Below are positions 51,163 through 60,200 of a DNA stretch of 64,000 nucleotides, piece by piece. A program made the translations under genes and the position numbers. Positions within the stretch are counted from its first letter, which is position 1. Each line of letters begins with the position of its first letter. The notes under the pieces were generated by a model that worked only from the letters and a program-made list of their open reading frames with translations, had not been told where the DNA came from and searched no databases. Source of the stretch: Oscillospiraceae bacterium (lineage in GTDB: Bacteria; Bacillota; Clostridia; Oscillospirales; Oscillospiraceae); NCBI GenBank assembly GCA_015068325.1, contig SVKQ01000004.1, positions 124,001-188,000 of the forward strand, read 5' to 3'.

Positions 51163-52536
51163 ATGAGCACCGTCATCACATCCGTGGACCCCCGCAGTCC
51201 CGCCGAAAAAGCCCATATCGTGCCCGGTGAGAAGCTGCTGTCCATCAACGGCCACCGGATCCTCGACGTGCTGGACTACCGCTTCTACGGCTACGACCCT
51301 GTCACCCGGCTGGAGCTGCAGCGCCCTGACGGGACGACACACGCCGTTCAGATCCGAAAGGCAGAGGGCAGGGATCTGGGGCTGAACTTTGAAACATATC
51401 TGATGGACCGGGCCCACTCCTGCGCCAACAACTGCATCTTCTGCTTTGTGGACCAGATGCCGAAGGGGCTGCGGAAGAGCCTGTACTTCAAGGATGACGA
51501 CGCGCGCTTGTCCTTCCTGATGGGCAACTACATCACCCTGACCAATCTCCCTCCCCGGGAGATTCAGCGGATCATCGACCTGCGCATCTCCCCCATCAAT
51601 GTGTCGGTCCACACCACAGACCCGACGCTGCGGGCGATGATGCTGGGCAACCCGCGGGCCGGGGATTCCGTCGCCGTCATGCGCCGTCTGGCGGACAGCG
51701 GCATCCGAATGAACTGCCAGATCGTGGCCTGTCCCGGCATAAACGACGGGCCACAGCTGCAGCGGACCATGGAGGATCTGGCGGCCATGTACCCGGGCGT
51801 GGGCAGCGTGGCCATCGTCCCCGTGGGGTTGACCAAATACCGGGACGGTCTCTACCCGCTGAAAGCGTACAACGCCTCCTCCGCCGCCGCGGTCATCGAT
51901 ATGGTGGAGGTCTTTGGAGCGCGGTGCCGAGAGCGGCTGGGCTCCTCTCTGTTCTGGTGTTCCGACGAGTTCTATCTCCTGGCCGGCCGTCAGTTGCCCG
52001 ACGAGGATTACTACGAGAGCTACAGCCAATTGGAAAACGGTGTGGGCATGCTGCGGCTGCTGGAGAGCGAGTTCCATGCGGCACTCCGCATGGCGGAGCC
52101 GGAGCGTCCTCCCACTCCTTTTACCATCGCCACCGGCCTGGACGCTGCACCCATGATCGAATCGCTGGTGCGGGATGCCGCGGAGAAATGCCCCGCACTG
52201 CAGGGACAGGTCATCCCCGTGGTGAACCATTTCTTCGGGGAGCAGATCGTGGTATCCGGACTGGTCACCGGCCAAGATCTCATTGCCGCGCTGCAGGGGC
52301 ACAAGCTGGGCCAGCGGCTGCTGCTGCCGGACAATATGCTCCGCTATCACGAAAACGTCTTTTTGGACGATGTGACCATCCGGGAGTTGGAGCAGGCCCT
52401 TGGCGTGCCCGTCACATTCGTGCCGCAGGATGGCTTTGCCCTCTGCGATGCCATCTTCGGTCTGGACGGGCAGCAGCTCCGTTCCGCTCCGACGGAGAAC
52501 ACCGAAGAATACTACCGCTACAATCCCTCTCATTGA
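51163..52536 (+). CDS. DUF512 radical SAM protein
   Basis: A 457-residue protein: N-terminal PDZ-like domain (about 1-75; VDPRSPAEKAHIVPGEKLL), a radical SAM cluster CANNCIFC (CxxxCxxC, about 86-93) and a C-terminal DUF512 domain. It occurs upstream of der in most Clostridia, and its function is not established; a link to ribosome or tRNA maturation is only suggested by the neighbour. ATG 51163 has a weak GAGG; a TTG eight codons earlier is possible. Confidence 0.9.
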   Translation: MSTVITSVDPRSPAEKAHIVPGEKLLSINGHRILDVLDYRFYGYDPVTRLELQRPDGTTHAVQIRKAEGRDLGLNFETYLMDRAHSCANNCIFCFVDQMPKGLRKSLYFKDDDARLSFLMGNYITLTNLPPREIQRIIDLRISPINVSVHTTDPTLRAMMLGNPRAGDSVAVMRRLADSGIRMNCQIVACPGINDGPQLQRTMEDLAAMYPGVGSVAIVPVGLTKYRDGLYPLKAYNASSAAAVIDMVEVFGARCRERLGSSLFWCSDEFYLLAGRQLPDEDYYESYSQLENGVGMLRLLESEFHAALRMAEPERPPTPFTIATGLDAAPMIESLVRDAAEKCPALQGQVIPVVNHFFGEQIVVSGLVTGQDLIAALQGHKLGQRLLLPDNMLRYHENVFLDDVTIRELEQALGVPVTFVPQDGFALCDAIFGLDGQQLRSAPTENTEEYYRYNPSH

Positions 52537-52557
52537 TCGAAAGGAAGTGAGTTTCCG

Positions 52558-53886
52558 ATGCCCAGACCTGTTGTCGCCATCGTGGGCCGGCCCAATGTGG
52601 GCAAGTCCATGCTGTTCAATAAGCTGATCGGCCAGCGCCTCTCTATCGTGGAGGACACCCCCGGCGTCACCCGGGACCGCATCTACGGCGAATGTGAATG
52701 GGTAGGCCGCAAGTTCACACTGGTGGATACCGGCGGCATCGAGCCCGGCACCGACAGTCAGATCCTGGCCTTCATGCGCGAGCAGGCACAGATCGCCATC
52801 GACAACGCCACAGTCATAATCTTCGTGGTGGATATCCGCAGCGGCATGACCGCCTCTGACCAGGAGGTGGCCGGCATGCTGCAGCGTTCCGGCAAGCCCA
52901 TCGTGCTGGCGGTGAACAAAATGGACTCCACCGGCGCGCTGGACCCCGATTTCTATGAGTTCTACAATTTGGGGTTGGGGGACCCTGTGGCCGTCTCTGC
53001 GGTCCACGGGCACGGCACCGGCGATCTGCTGGATGAGTGCATCAAATACTTCCCGCCGCAGGATGCTGAGGAGGACGACTCCGACGTGATCCAAGTGGCC
53101 ATCATCGGCCGGCCCAATGTGGGCAAGTCCAGCCTGACCAACAAGATCCTGGGCCAGCAGCGCGTCATCGTAAGCGACGTGGCGGGCACCACCCGCGACG
53201 CCATCGACAGCTACTTTGAAAACGCTCAGGGCAAGTACAACTTCATTGACACGGCCGGGATGCGAAAAAAGTCCAAGGTGGACGACAACATTGAGAAGTA
53301 CAGTGTTCTTCGGGCCACCATGGCCATCGAGCGCAGTGACGTGTGCCTGATCATGATCGACGCCCAGGATGGCGTCACCGAGCAGGACACCAAGGTGGCG
53401 GGTCTGGCCCATGAGGCCGGCAAAGCCTGCATCATCGTGGTCAACAAATGGGACCTGGTCGAAAAGGACGACAAGACCATGGATCGCATGCGCCAGGATA
53501 TCCGCCGGGATCTCAGCTACATGACCTATGCCCCCATCCTGTTCATCTCCGCCGCCACGGGCCAGCGGGTCTCCCGGCTCTTTGAACTCATCAACTACGT
53601 CAACGACCAGGCCTCCATGCGCATCACCACAGGCATGCTCAACTCCGTGCTGGCCGACGCCCAGACCCGGGTGCAACCGCCTACAGACAAGGGCCGCCGG
53701 CTCAAGATCTACTACATGACCCAGGTGGGCGTCAAACCGCCCCACTTTGTGGTGTTCTGCAACGACAAGAAGCTCTTCCACTTCTCCTATCAACGCTATC
53801 TGGAAAACCAGATCCGCGGTGTCTTCGGGCTGGAGGGTACCCCCGTCACGCTGACGATTCGGCAAAAAGGCGAGGAGGACGGCTGA
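52558..53886 (+). CDS. der: Ribosome biogenesis GTPase Der (EngA)
   Basis: A 442-residue protein with two G domains in tandem: P-loops GRPNVGKS at about 9-16 and about 183-190, DTAG/DTGG switches and NKMD/NKWD specificity motifs, and a C-terminal KH-like domain (about 355-442). Essential for 50S assembly. AAGGAAG precedes the ATG, and the stop overlaps plsY by one base. Confidence 0.97.
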   Translation: MPRPVVAIVGRPNVGKSMLFNKLIGQRLSIVEDTPGVTRDRIYGECEWVGRKFTLVDTGGIEPGTDSQILAFMREQAQIAIDNATVIIFVVDIRSGMTASDQEVAGMLQRSGKPIVLAVNKMDSTGALDPDFYEFYNLGLGDPVAVSAVHGHGTGDLLDECIKYFPPQDAEEDDSDVIQVAIIGRPNVGKSSLTNKILGQQRVIVSDVAGTTRDAIDSYFENAQGKYNFIDTAGMRKKSKVDDNIEKYSVLRATMAIERSDVCLIMIDAQDGVTEQDTKVAGLAHEAGKACIIVVNKWDLVEKDDKTMDRMRQDIRRDLSYMTYAPILFISAATGQRVSRLFELINYVNDQASMRITTGMLNSVLADAQTRVQPPTDKGRRLKIYYMTQVGVKPPHFVVFCNDKKLFHFSYQRYLENQIRGVFGLEGTPVTLTIRQKGEEDG

Positions 53887-54569
53887 TGTTTTTCTTCTTT
53901 GTAGCAGCTGTGGTGCTGCTGGTCTCCTATTTTCTGGGCTGTATCAACGGCTCGGTGATGACATCCCACTTCGTCATCAAAGACGATGTGCGCAAACACG
54001 GCAGCGGCAACGCCGGGCTGACCAACTTCTACCGCACTTACGGCGCCAAGTATGCCCTGCTGGTGATTGCCTGCGATATGGGTAAAACTGTCGTCGCCGC
54101 GCTGATTGGTGGATTTATGTTCGATCACCTCTTCGGTGACTGGCTGCTGGGCATCCTCATCGCCGGGATCGGCTGTGAACTGGGGCACATTTTTCCTGTG
54201 TTCTTCGGCTTCAAGGGCGGCAAGGGGATTCTGTCCGGTGGCGTGCTGGTGCTGTTCATGGACTGGCGCATCGCGATGGTGGCCTGGGGGCTGTTCATTC
54301 TCCTGTGGTTGCTGAGCCGTTACGTCTCCCTGGGCTCCATCTCCGGCGCAGGCAGCATACCTGTCACCGCCTGCCTGGTATTCGGCTTTCTCTGGCGCTA
54401 TCTGATCCCCTGCATCATTCTGGCAGCGCTGGTGATCTACTGCCACCGGGACAACATCCGCCGTCTCCTGCGAGGCACAGAAAGCAAATTCAAGTGGCAC
54501 GTCAACCCCATTTGTGAAGAGCCCCTCCCTTCTGTAAATCAACAAGAAAAAAGCGAGGATACTCCATGA
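53886..54569 (+). CDS. plsY: Glycerol-3-phosphate acyltransferase PlsY
   Basis: Membrane acyltransferase that uses acyl-phosphate for the first step of phospholipid synthesis. The 227-residue protein has several helices and the conserved loops GCINGSV, GSGNAGLTNFYR and FFGFKGGKG, the three PlsY motifs. It starts within the der stop and overlaps the EamA gene. A standard der-plsY pair. Confidence 0.94.
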   Translation: MFFFFVAAVVLLVSYFLGCINGSVMTSHFVIKDDVRKHGSGNAGLTNFYRTYGAKYALLVIACDMGKTVVAALIGGFMFDHLFGDWLLGILIAGIGCELGHIFPVFFGFKGGKGILSGGVLVLFMDWRIAMVAWGLFILLWLLSRYVSLGSISGAGSIPVTACLVFGFLWRYLIPCIILAALVIYCHRDNIRRLLRGTESKFKWHVNPICEEPLPSVNQQEKSEDTP

Positions 54570-55483
54570 ACAAAACGAACCCGGTGCGGCAGGTGGTTTT
54601 TCCCCTGCTGGCAGCCCTGATCTGGGGCACCGCCTTTGTGGCACAGGACATGTGCGCCGACGTGATCGACGCCTTTACCTTCAATGCAGTCCGCTTCTAC
54701 ATTGCTGTGTTGGTGCTGCTGGTCATCATCTGGCTTTTCGGCCGTCTTGGTCCGGAAAAGCCGCCGCGCAGCACAGCTGAACGGCAGACGGACCGGCGGC
54801 AGCTACTGATCGGTGGCTTTTGCTGCGGCACGGCGCTGGCGGTAGCCTCCAACTTTCAGCAGGCCGGTATCGGCGCCGGAACTGACGCCGGCAAGGCCGG
54901 CTTTATCACGGCGCTCTATATCGTGCTGGTGCCCGTACTAGGTCTGTTTCTGAAGAAAAAAGTCTCTCTGCCCGTCTGGATCAGCGTGGTATTGGCGGTG
55001 GCAGGGCTCTATCTTCTGTGCATCACCGGAGAGCTGAAGCTGGCTGCCGGCGACCTGTTGATCCTGCTGTGCGCCTTCTTCTTTTCCGTCCATATTCTGG
55101 TCATTGACCACTTCACCGCCACGGTGCCCGGTCTGCAGCTCTCCTGCGCCCAGTTTCTGGTGGCAGCCCTGTGGTCTACCGCCGGAGCGCTGTTCTTCGA
55201 CCACATCGATGGTGCCGCCATCCTCTCTTGTTCTCTTCCTCTTTTGTATGTGGGCATCTTCTCCTGCGGTGTAGCCTACACGCTGCAGATTCTGTCCCAG
55301 AAGGGCTCCAACCCCACGGTGGTCACCATCCTGTTGAGCATGGAATCCGTGTTTGCCGTCATTTCCGGCGCCATAATCCTCCACCAGCACATGACCGGAC
55401 GGGAATACCTGGGCTGTGCACTGATGCTGATTGCCGTACTGCTGGCGCAGATCCCCTTCCCCCTGTCAAAAAAGACCGTTTAA
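54566..55483 (+). CDS. EamA/DMT family transporter
   Basis: A 305-residue membrane protein with ten hydrophobic helices and two EamA repeats (about 10-150 and 160-300). It begins with LLAALIWGTAFVAQ, the family's first helix. Exports small molecules such as amino acids or metabolites in characterised relatives; substrate here is unknown. ATGA overlap with plsY. Confidence 0.88.
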   Translation: MNKTNPVRQVVFPLLAALIWGTAFVAQDMCADVIDAFTFNAVRFYIAVLVLLVIIWLFGRLGPEKPPRSTAERQTDRRQLLIGGFCCGTALAVASNFQQAGIGAGTDAGKAGFITALYIVLVPVLGLFLKKKVSLPVWISVVLAVAGLYLLCITGELKLAAGDLLILLCAFFFSVHILVIDHFTATVPGLQLSCAQFLVAALWSTAGALFFDHIDGAAILSCSLPLLYVGIFSCGVAYTLQILSQKGSNPTVVTILLSMESVFAVISGAIILHQHMTGREYLGCALMLIAVLLAQIPFPLSKKTV

Positions 55484-55496
55484 CCGTTTAGATGAA

Positions 55497-55525
55497 AAGA
55501 CCGCCTGCGGATGGCAGGCGGTCTT
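55497..55525. terminator. Bidirectional terminator between EamA and Crp/Fnr genes
   Basis: AAGACCGCCTGC and GCAGGCGGTCTT form a perfect 12-base-pair stem with a five-base loop. The converging genes end on both sides; T-rich flanks are short (CTTACG on plus, TTCATC on minus). Confidence 0.82.
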
Positions 55526-55536
55526 CTTACGTTACC

Positions 55537-56193
55537 TCACAGCCTGGTATAGAGCGTAAAGCGATTCTTACGGAAATCTAGCAGTCCCTCCCGCCTCATC
55601 TTTCCAAGCTCCTTGGACAGGGCGCTGCGCTCCACATGCAGGTAGTCCGCCAGCTGCTGGCGGTCAAAGGGGATCTCAAGCCGGGCCGAGCCCTGCACAG
55701 CCATCTGCCCGGCCAGATAGGCCGTCACCCGTTCCCGGATCGTTTTGGTAGAGGTAAGGAACATCTGCTGAGAAAGCATCACGTTCTTTCGGGCGGCGAT
55801 AGTCAGCAGATTCCGGCACAGCACAGTATGACATGACCCGCCGCCGGCAAAAATCTGCGACACGCGGAGAAAGAGGATCTCACAGTCCGTGTTGGCCACC
55901 ACGCTGACCAGCAGCGGTTCGTCCGGCAGGCAGGCGTATGCCTCGGCAAACACGCCGCCGGCCTCTACAATGTTTAGGATGCTACGGCCTCCCCACGCGT
56001 CGTTGTTCTCGACCTGTACGCTGCCGTCGAGGACAATCCCTACCTCGCTTACCGTGTCGCCGGCTCGGCAGATCACCTCCCGTTTTTCGAAGAGGCCGAT
56101 CCTCGCAGCGCCCTGGTGCAGCATCTCCCGCACATTCTCTTCGCTGCAGCCGCGGAGCAGCGGGGTCTTGATCATCTCCTGAAAATCGATCAT
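55537..56193 (-). CDS. Crp/Fnr family transcriptional regulator
   Basis: A 218-residue regulator with an N-terminal cyclic-nucleotide-like sensor domain (about 10-135) and a C-terminal winged helix (about 150-215; LADYLHVERSALSKELGKM). Few cysteines are placed as in Fnr (only scattered C19, C42 and others), so an iron-sulfur sensor is not evident. Divergent from the ferredoxin-type gene, which it probably controls. ATG with AAGGAG 5 bases upstream. Confidence 0.9.
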   Translation of the reverse strand: MIDFQEMIKTPLLRGCSEENVREMLHQGAARIGLFEKREVICRAGDTVSEVGIVLDGSVQVENNDAWGGRSILNIVEAGGVFAEAYACLPDEPLLVSVVANTDCEILFLRVSQIFAGGGSCHTVLCRNLLTIAARKNVMLSQQMFLTSTKTIRERVTAYLAGQMAVQGSARLEIPFDRQQLADYLHVERSALSKELGKMRREGLLDFRKNRFTLYTRL

Positions 56194-56207
56194 TTTTTCT
56201 CCTTTTC

Positions 56208-56249
56208 GTGGTTAAAACAACGTACTTGCGCCTGTACAGCCAGTATAAT
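56208..56249 (+). promoter_or_regulatory. Activator-type promoter of the ferredoxin operon with possible Crp/Fnr site
   Basis: A perfect TATAAT at 56244-56249 has no good -35. About 41 bases before the expected start lies GTGGTTAAAACAACGTAC (56208-56225), an imperfect dyad with GTT/AAC arms, the position used by class II Crp/Fnr activators. The site match is weak; position is the main argument. Confidence 0.35.
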
Positions 56250-56289
56250 ACAGACAAAGCCACGATGCAAGTGAAAGGAGAAACCACCT

Positions 56290-57000
56290 ATGAAACGCAA
56301 AATCATCCATATCGGCCGGGACAGGTGCAACGGCTGCGGTGCCTGCGCCAACGCCTGTCATGAGGGAGCCATCGAGATGGTGGACGGTAAGGCACAGTTG
56401 ACCCGCGAGAACTACTGCGACGGTCTGGGTGACTGTCTGCCGGCTTGCCCCACCGGCGCCATCACATTTGAGGAGCGGGAAGCTCCTGCCTATGACGAGA
56501 CCGCCGTACTGGCAGCCAAACAGGCTAAAATGCGCGCCCAGGGCACCGTCATCCCCCCGGTCGGTGGCTGTTCCGGATCCCGTATGCGCCAGATGGGGCC
56601 TGAAGCCGTCCTGACCGCCACGGCGGCCGCACCGGTTTCCCAACTGCGGCAGTGGCCCTGCCAGATCAAGCTGGTGCCCACCACCGCCCTTTATTTTGAT
56701 GGTGCAAAGCTGTTGATCGCAGCGGACTGCACCGCTTACGCCTATGCCGGCTTCCATCAGGATTTCATTCGCGGCAAGGTCACGCTGGTGGGCTGCCCCA
56801 AGCTGGACAGCGTGGACTACAGCAAAAAGCTCACCGAGATCCTGCGCGGCAATGACATCCAGAGTGTCGCCATCGTCCGCATGGAGGTGCCCTGCTGCGG
56901 TGGGCTGGAGGTGGCCTCCAAAAAGGCCCTGCAGCAAAGCGGCAAATTCATCCCCTGTCAGGTGGTCACCATCTCCATCGACGGCAAAATCCTGGATTGA
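56290..57000 (+). CDS. Iron-sulfur protein with two [4Fe-4S] ferredoxin motifs
   Basis: A 236-residue protein. The N terminus has a full ferredoxin motif CNGCGACANAC (Cys 13, 16, 19, 23) and a second, altered one CDGLGDCLPAC (Cys 43, 49, 53). The remaining 170 residues include conserved cysteines (PVGGCSGS, WPCQIK, AADC, VGCPKLD, VPCCGG), like ferredoxin-linked proteins found beside Crp/Fnr regulators and hybrid-cluster genes in Clostridia. An electron-transfer role is inferred. AAGGAG is 9 bases upstream. Confidence 0.83.
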   Translation: MKRKIIHIGRDRCNGCGACANACHEGAIEMVDGKAQLTRENYCDGLGDCLPACPTGAITFEEREAPAYDETAVLAAKQAKMRAQGTVIPPVGGCSGSRMRQMGPEAVLTATAAAPVSQLRQWPCQIKLVPTTALYFDGAKLLIAADCTAYAYAGFHQDFIRGKVTLVGCPKLDSVDYSKKLTEILRGNDIQSVAIVRMEVPCCGGLEVASKKALQQSGKFIPCQVVTISIDGKILD

Positions 57001-57021
57001 ATCACAACAGGAGGGATCACC

Positions 57022-57207
57022 ATGAAATTCATCGTCAACTCCCGATGCGTGGGCTGCGGACTCTGCGCGGGTACCTGCCCTGAGATTTTTCAACTGAACA
57101 GCGCCGGTGCGGCAGAGGCCGTCGCCGAGGAGGTGTCCAATCCGCTGGAAGACGCGGCGCTGGCCGCCATGGATGCCTGTCCCGTGGGCGCTATTGAGCA
57201 GGCATAA
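57022..57207 (+). CDS. Small [4Fe-4S] ferredoxin
   Basis: A 61-residue ferredoxin with Cys 9, 12, 15 and 53 placed for one [4Fe-4S] cluster (CVGCGLC and DACPVGAI), plus Cys19. It resembles monocluster ferredoxins of Clostridia. GGAGG lies 7 bases before the ATG; 21 bases after the larger iron-sulfur gene, so cotranscribed. Confidence 0.93.
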   Translation: MKFIVNSRCVGCGLCAGTCPEIFQLNSAGAAEAVAEEVSNPLEDAALAAMDACPVGAIEQA

Positions 57208-57220
57208 CGAATCCCCCACA

Positions 57221-57262
57221 GCAACAGAGCTGCGGAAACCGATGTTTCCACAGCTCTGTTGC
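57221..57262 (+). terminator. Terminator after the ferredoxin gene
   Basis: A 19-base-pair stem with one C-A mismatch (57221-57239 with 57244-57262) and four-base loop, then TTCTCTTTG on the plus strand. Also separates the ferredoxin genes from polC, which converges. Confidence 0.82.
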
Positions 57263-57271
57263 TTCTCTTTG

Positions 57272-60200
57272 TCATTGGAAAAGGCTGATCTGACTGTGCT
57301 CCGGCAGGTCGCCGAAAGCCCTCAGTTCTTTCAGCTGGGCGATGTGCGTCTGGGACAACTTGCTGCAGCACTGCTCAAAATCGTCAATGGAGATGAAGGT
57401 CTTCCCCTTCCGCTTCTCCACCGTGTCCAGGGCAGCCGTCTCCCCCAATCCGTGGACTGCCACCAGGGGCGGCAGCAGGCCGTTCTCCGTAATGATGAAA
57501 TCAGTGGCCTCGGACTTCATATAGTCGATCTTTTCAAAGTGATATCCCCGCAGAAGGAATTCATAGCAGACCTCCAGCGTCACCAACAGGTTCTGTTCCA
57601 CATCGGTGGCGTCCTTGTTTCCTGCGATCTCCCGCATCTTCTGCTTGATAGTTTTCATGTCCTCACAGCAGTACTGGACGTCAAAGGCCTTGGCACGCAC
57701 GGTAAAGAAGGCGGCGTAAAAAGCCAGCGGATGGTGTACCTTAAACCAGGCGATGCGAAAGGCCATCATCACATAGGCCACTGCGTGGGCCTTAGGAAAG
57801 AGATAGCCGATCTTGGCCAGGGAGTCGATGTACCACTGGGGCACCTCATGCTCCTGCATCTGCTCCACCCAGGCGGGCCAATCCCCGGCCTCTCCCTTTT
57901 TCACCTTGCCCTTCCGCACAGCCTCCATAATCTTGAAGGAGGTTTTGGGATCCAGCCCCATACGGATCAGATACAGCATGATGTCGTCGCGGCAGCCCAC
58001 CGTCTCCAAAACGGACGCGGTACCGTTCAGGATCAGGTCGCGAGCGTTGCCCACCCACACGTCCTCGCCGTGGGAGAATCCCGACAGCCGCACCAGGGTA
58101 TTGAAGTTTTTCGGCTGCGTCTCCTCCAGCATGCCGCGGGTAAACTGTGTGTTGAATTCCGGTATCGCCACGGCACCGGTAGGCCCCAGCACCTCGTCAT
58201 TCTCATAGCCCAGCACCTTGGAGCTGGTGAAGATACTCATGGTCTCCGGATCGTCCAGCGGGATCTGGCGGGCATTCACGCCCGTCAGGTTCTCTAGCAT
58301 GCGGATCATGGTGGGATCATCGTGTCCCAGCATATCCAGCTTCAACAGATTGTCCTCCATGCAGTGGTAGTCAAAGTGCGTCGTCCGCTGGTCGGAACCG
58401 GGATCGTCCGCCGGGTGCTGCACGGCGGTGAAGTCCTCCACCTCCATGTCCTCCGGCACCACCACCAGTCCGCCGGGATGCTGCCCGGTGGTGCGGCGCA
58501 CGCCCTCACAGCCCTTGGCCAGCCGGTCCAGCTCTGCCGCGCCGAATTCCAGGCCGTTTTCCTCCTTGTATTTCAGCACAAAGCCCTTGGCTGTCTTTTC
58601 CGCCAGCGTACCGATGGTGCCGGCGCGGAACACCTGGCTCTCGCCGAACATCTCGATGGCGTGGTGATGCGCCCGCGCTTGATATTCGCCGGAGAAATTC
58701 AGGTCGATATCCGGCACCTTGCCACCGCCATAGCCCAGGAACGTCTCAAAGGGGATGTCAAAGCCGTCCTTCCGCATGGGTTCTCCGCAGTGAGGGCACA
58801 CCTTGTCCGGCATGTCGGCACCGCAGCCGTACTCGCCGCTATCGGCGAATTCCGTGTATTTGCACCGTGGGCATCGGTAGTGGGGCGGCAGGGAGTTCAC
58901 CTCTGTGATGCCGGACATGTAGGCTACCAATGACGAGCCCACGGAGCCCCGGGAGCCCACCAGATAGCCGTTTTCCAGGCTGCGCTGCACCAGCTTCTGG
59001 GCGGACATGTACACAACGTCATACTTGCCAAGGATGCCGCCCAGTTCTTCTTTCAACCGATCCACGATCGGCTGAGGCGGCTCCTCACTGTACAGCGCGT
59101 GGCAGCGGTCCCACACCCGCTGGTTCAGTTCCTGCTCCGAGTTCTCCAGCCGCGGGGGGAACAACTGGCCCGGCGGCAGCAGTTCAATGGTCTCCACCTG
59201 ATCGGCGATGCGGCGGGGATTTTCCACCACCACCTCGTAGGCCTTGTCCTCGCCCAAGTAGGCAAACTCCGACAGCATCTCGTCGGTGGTCTTGAAGTAG
59301 AGGGGCAGCGACTCGTTGGCATCGGGGAATTTTTTGCTGGCCAGCAGGATGTGGCGGTAGATCTCGTCCTCCGGATCCATGAAATGCACGTCGCCGGTGG
59401 CACACACCGGCTTGCCCAGTTCTTCGCCAAGGCGCACGATGGTGCGGTTGTAGTCCCGCAGCGTTTCCACCGATGCAGCGGCGCCGCTGCGCACCATGAA
59501 CAGGTTGTTGCACACCGGCTGGATCTCCAGATAATCATAGAAGGAGGCGATGCGCTTCAGCTCCGCCCAATCCTTGTGCCCGTCGGTCACTGCCCGGAAC
59601 AGCTCGCCCGCCTCGCAGGCCGAGCCGATGATCAATCCTTCCCGGTGAGATACCAGATCCGTCTTGGGAATGATGGGCACCTTGCGGAAATGCTCCAGGT
59701 TGGACTTTGAGATCAGCTGATAGAGGTGCTTGAGCCCCAACTTGTTCTTGGCCAGCAGGATGATGTGCTTGGGCCTGCGGTTGGTGTTGCCGCCCCGAGG
59801 ACGCAGCTGCAGCATCTTTTCGTTGATCTGCTGCAAGCTCCCGACGCCCAGTTCCCGCTGCAGCCGCTCAAAGAACGGGATCAGCATGTACCCCACCATG
59901 GCACCGTCATCGCTGGCCCGGTGGTGTTGAAAGGCCGGCAGATCCAGGTGCTCAGCCACGATGTCCAGCTTATATTTGTGCAGCTCCGGCAGCAGGTTCT
60001 GCGACAGGATCAGCGTGTCCACATAGGTCGGGTCGAAAGGCAGCCCCGCATCCCGGCAGGCTTTGCGGATGAAGCTGATATCGAACTCCGCATTGTGGGC
60101 CGCCAGCGGCCGCCCTCCCACAAACGCCAGAAAGGCAGTCAACGCCTCCGCCGGTTGTGGTGCCCCCTCCAACATACGGTCGGTGATGCCGGTCAGACCC

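Noticed and set aside
50926-53865. A 979-codon open frame on the minus strand opposite the DUF512 and der genes
   Set aside because: It is a shadow: the plus strand codes for clear DUF512 and Der proteins with ribosome sites, and the reverse frame has a His/Gly/Val-rich composition typical of antisense frames in GC-rich DNA.
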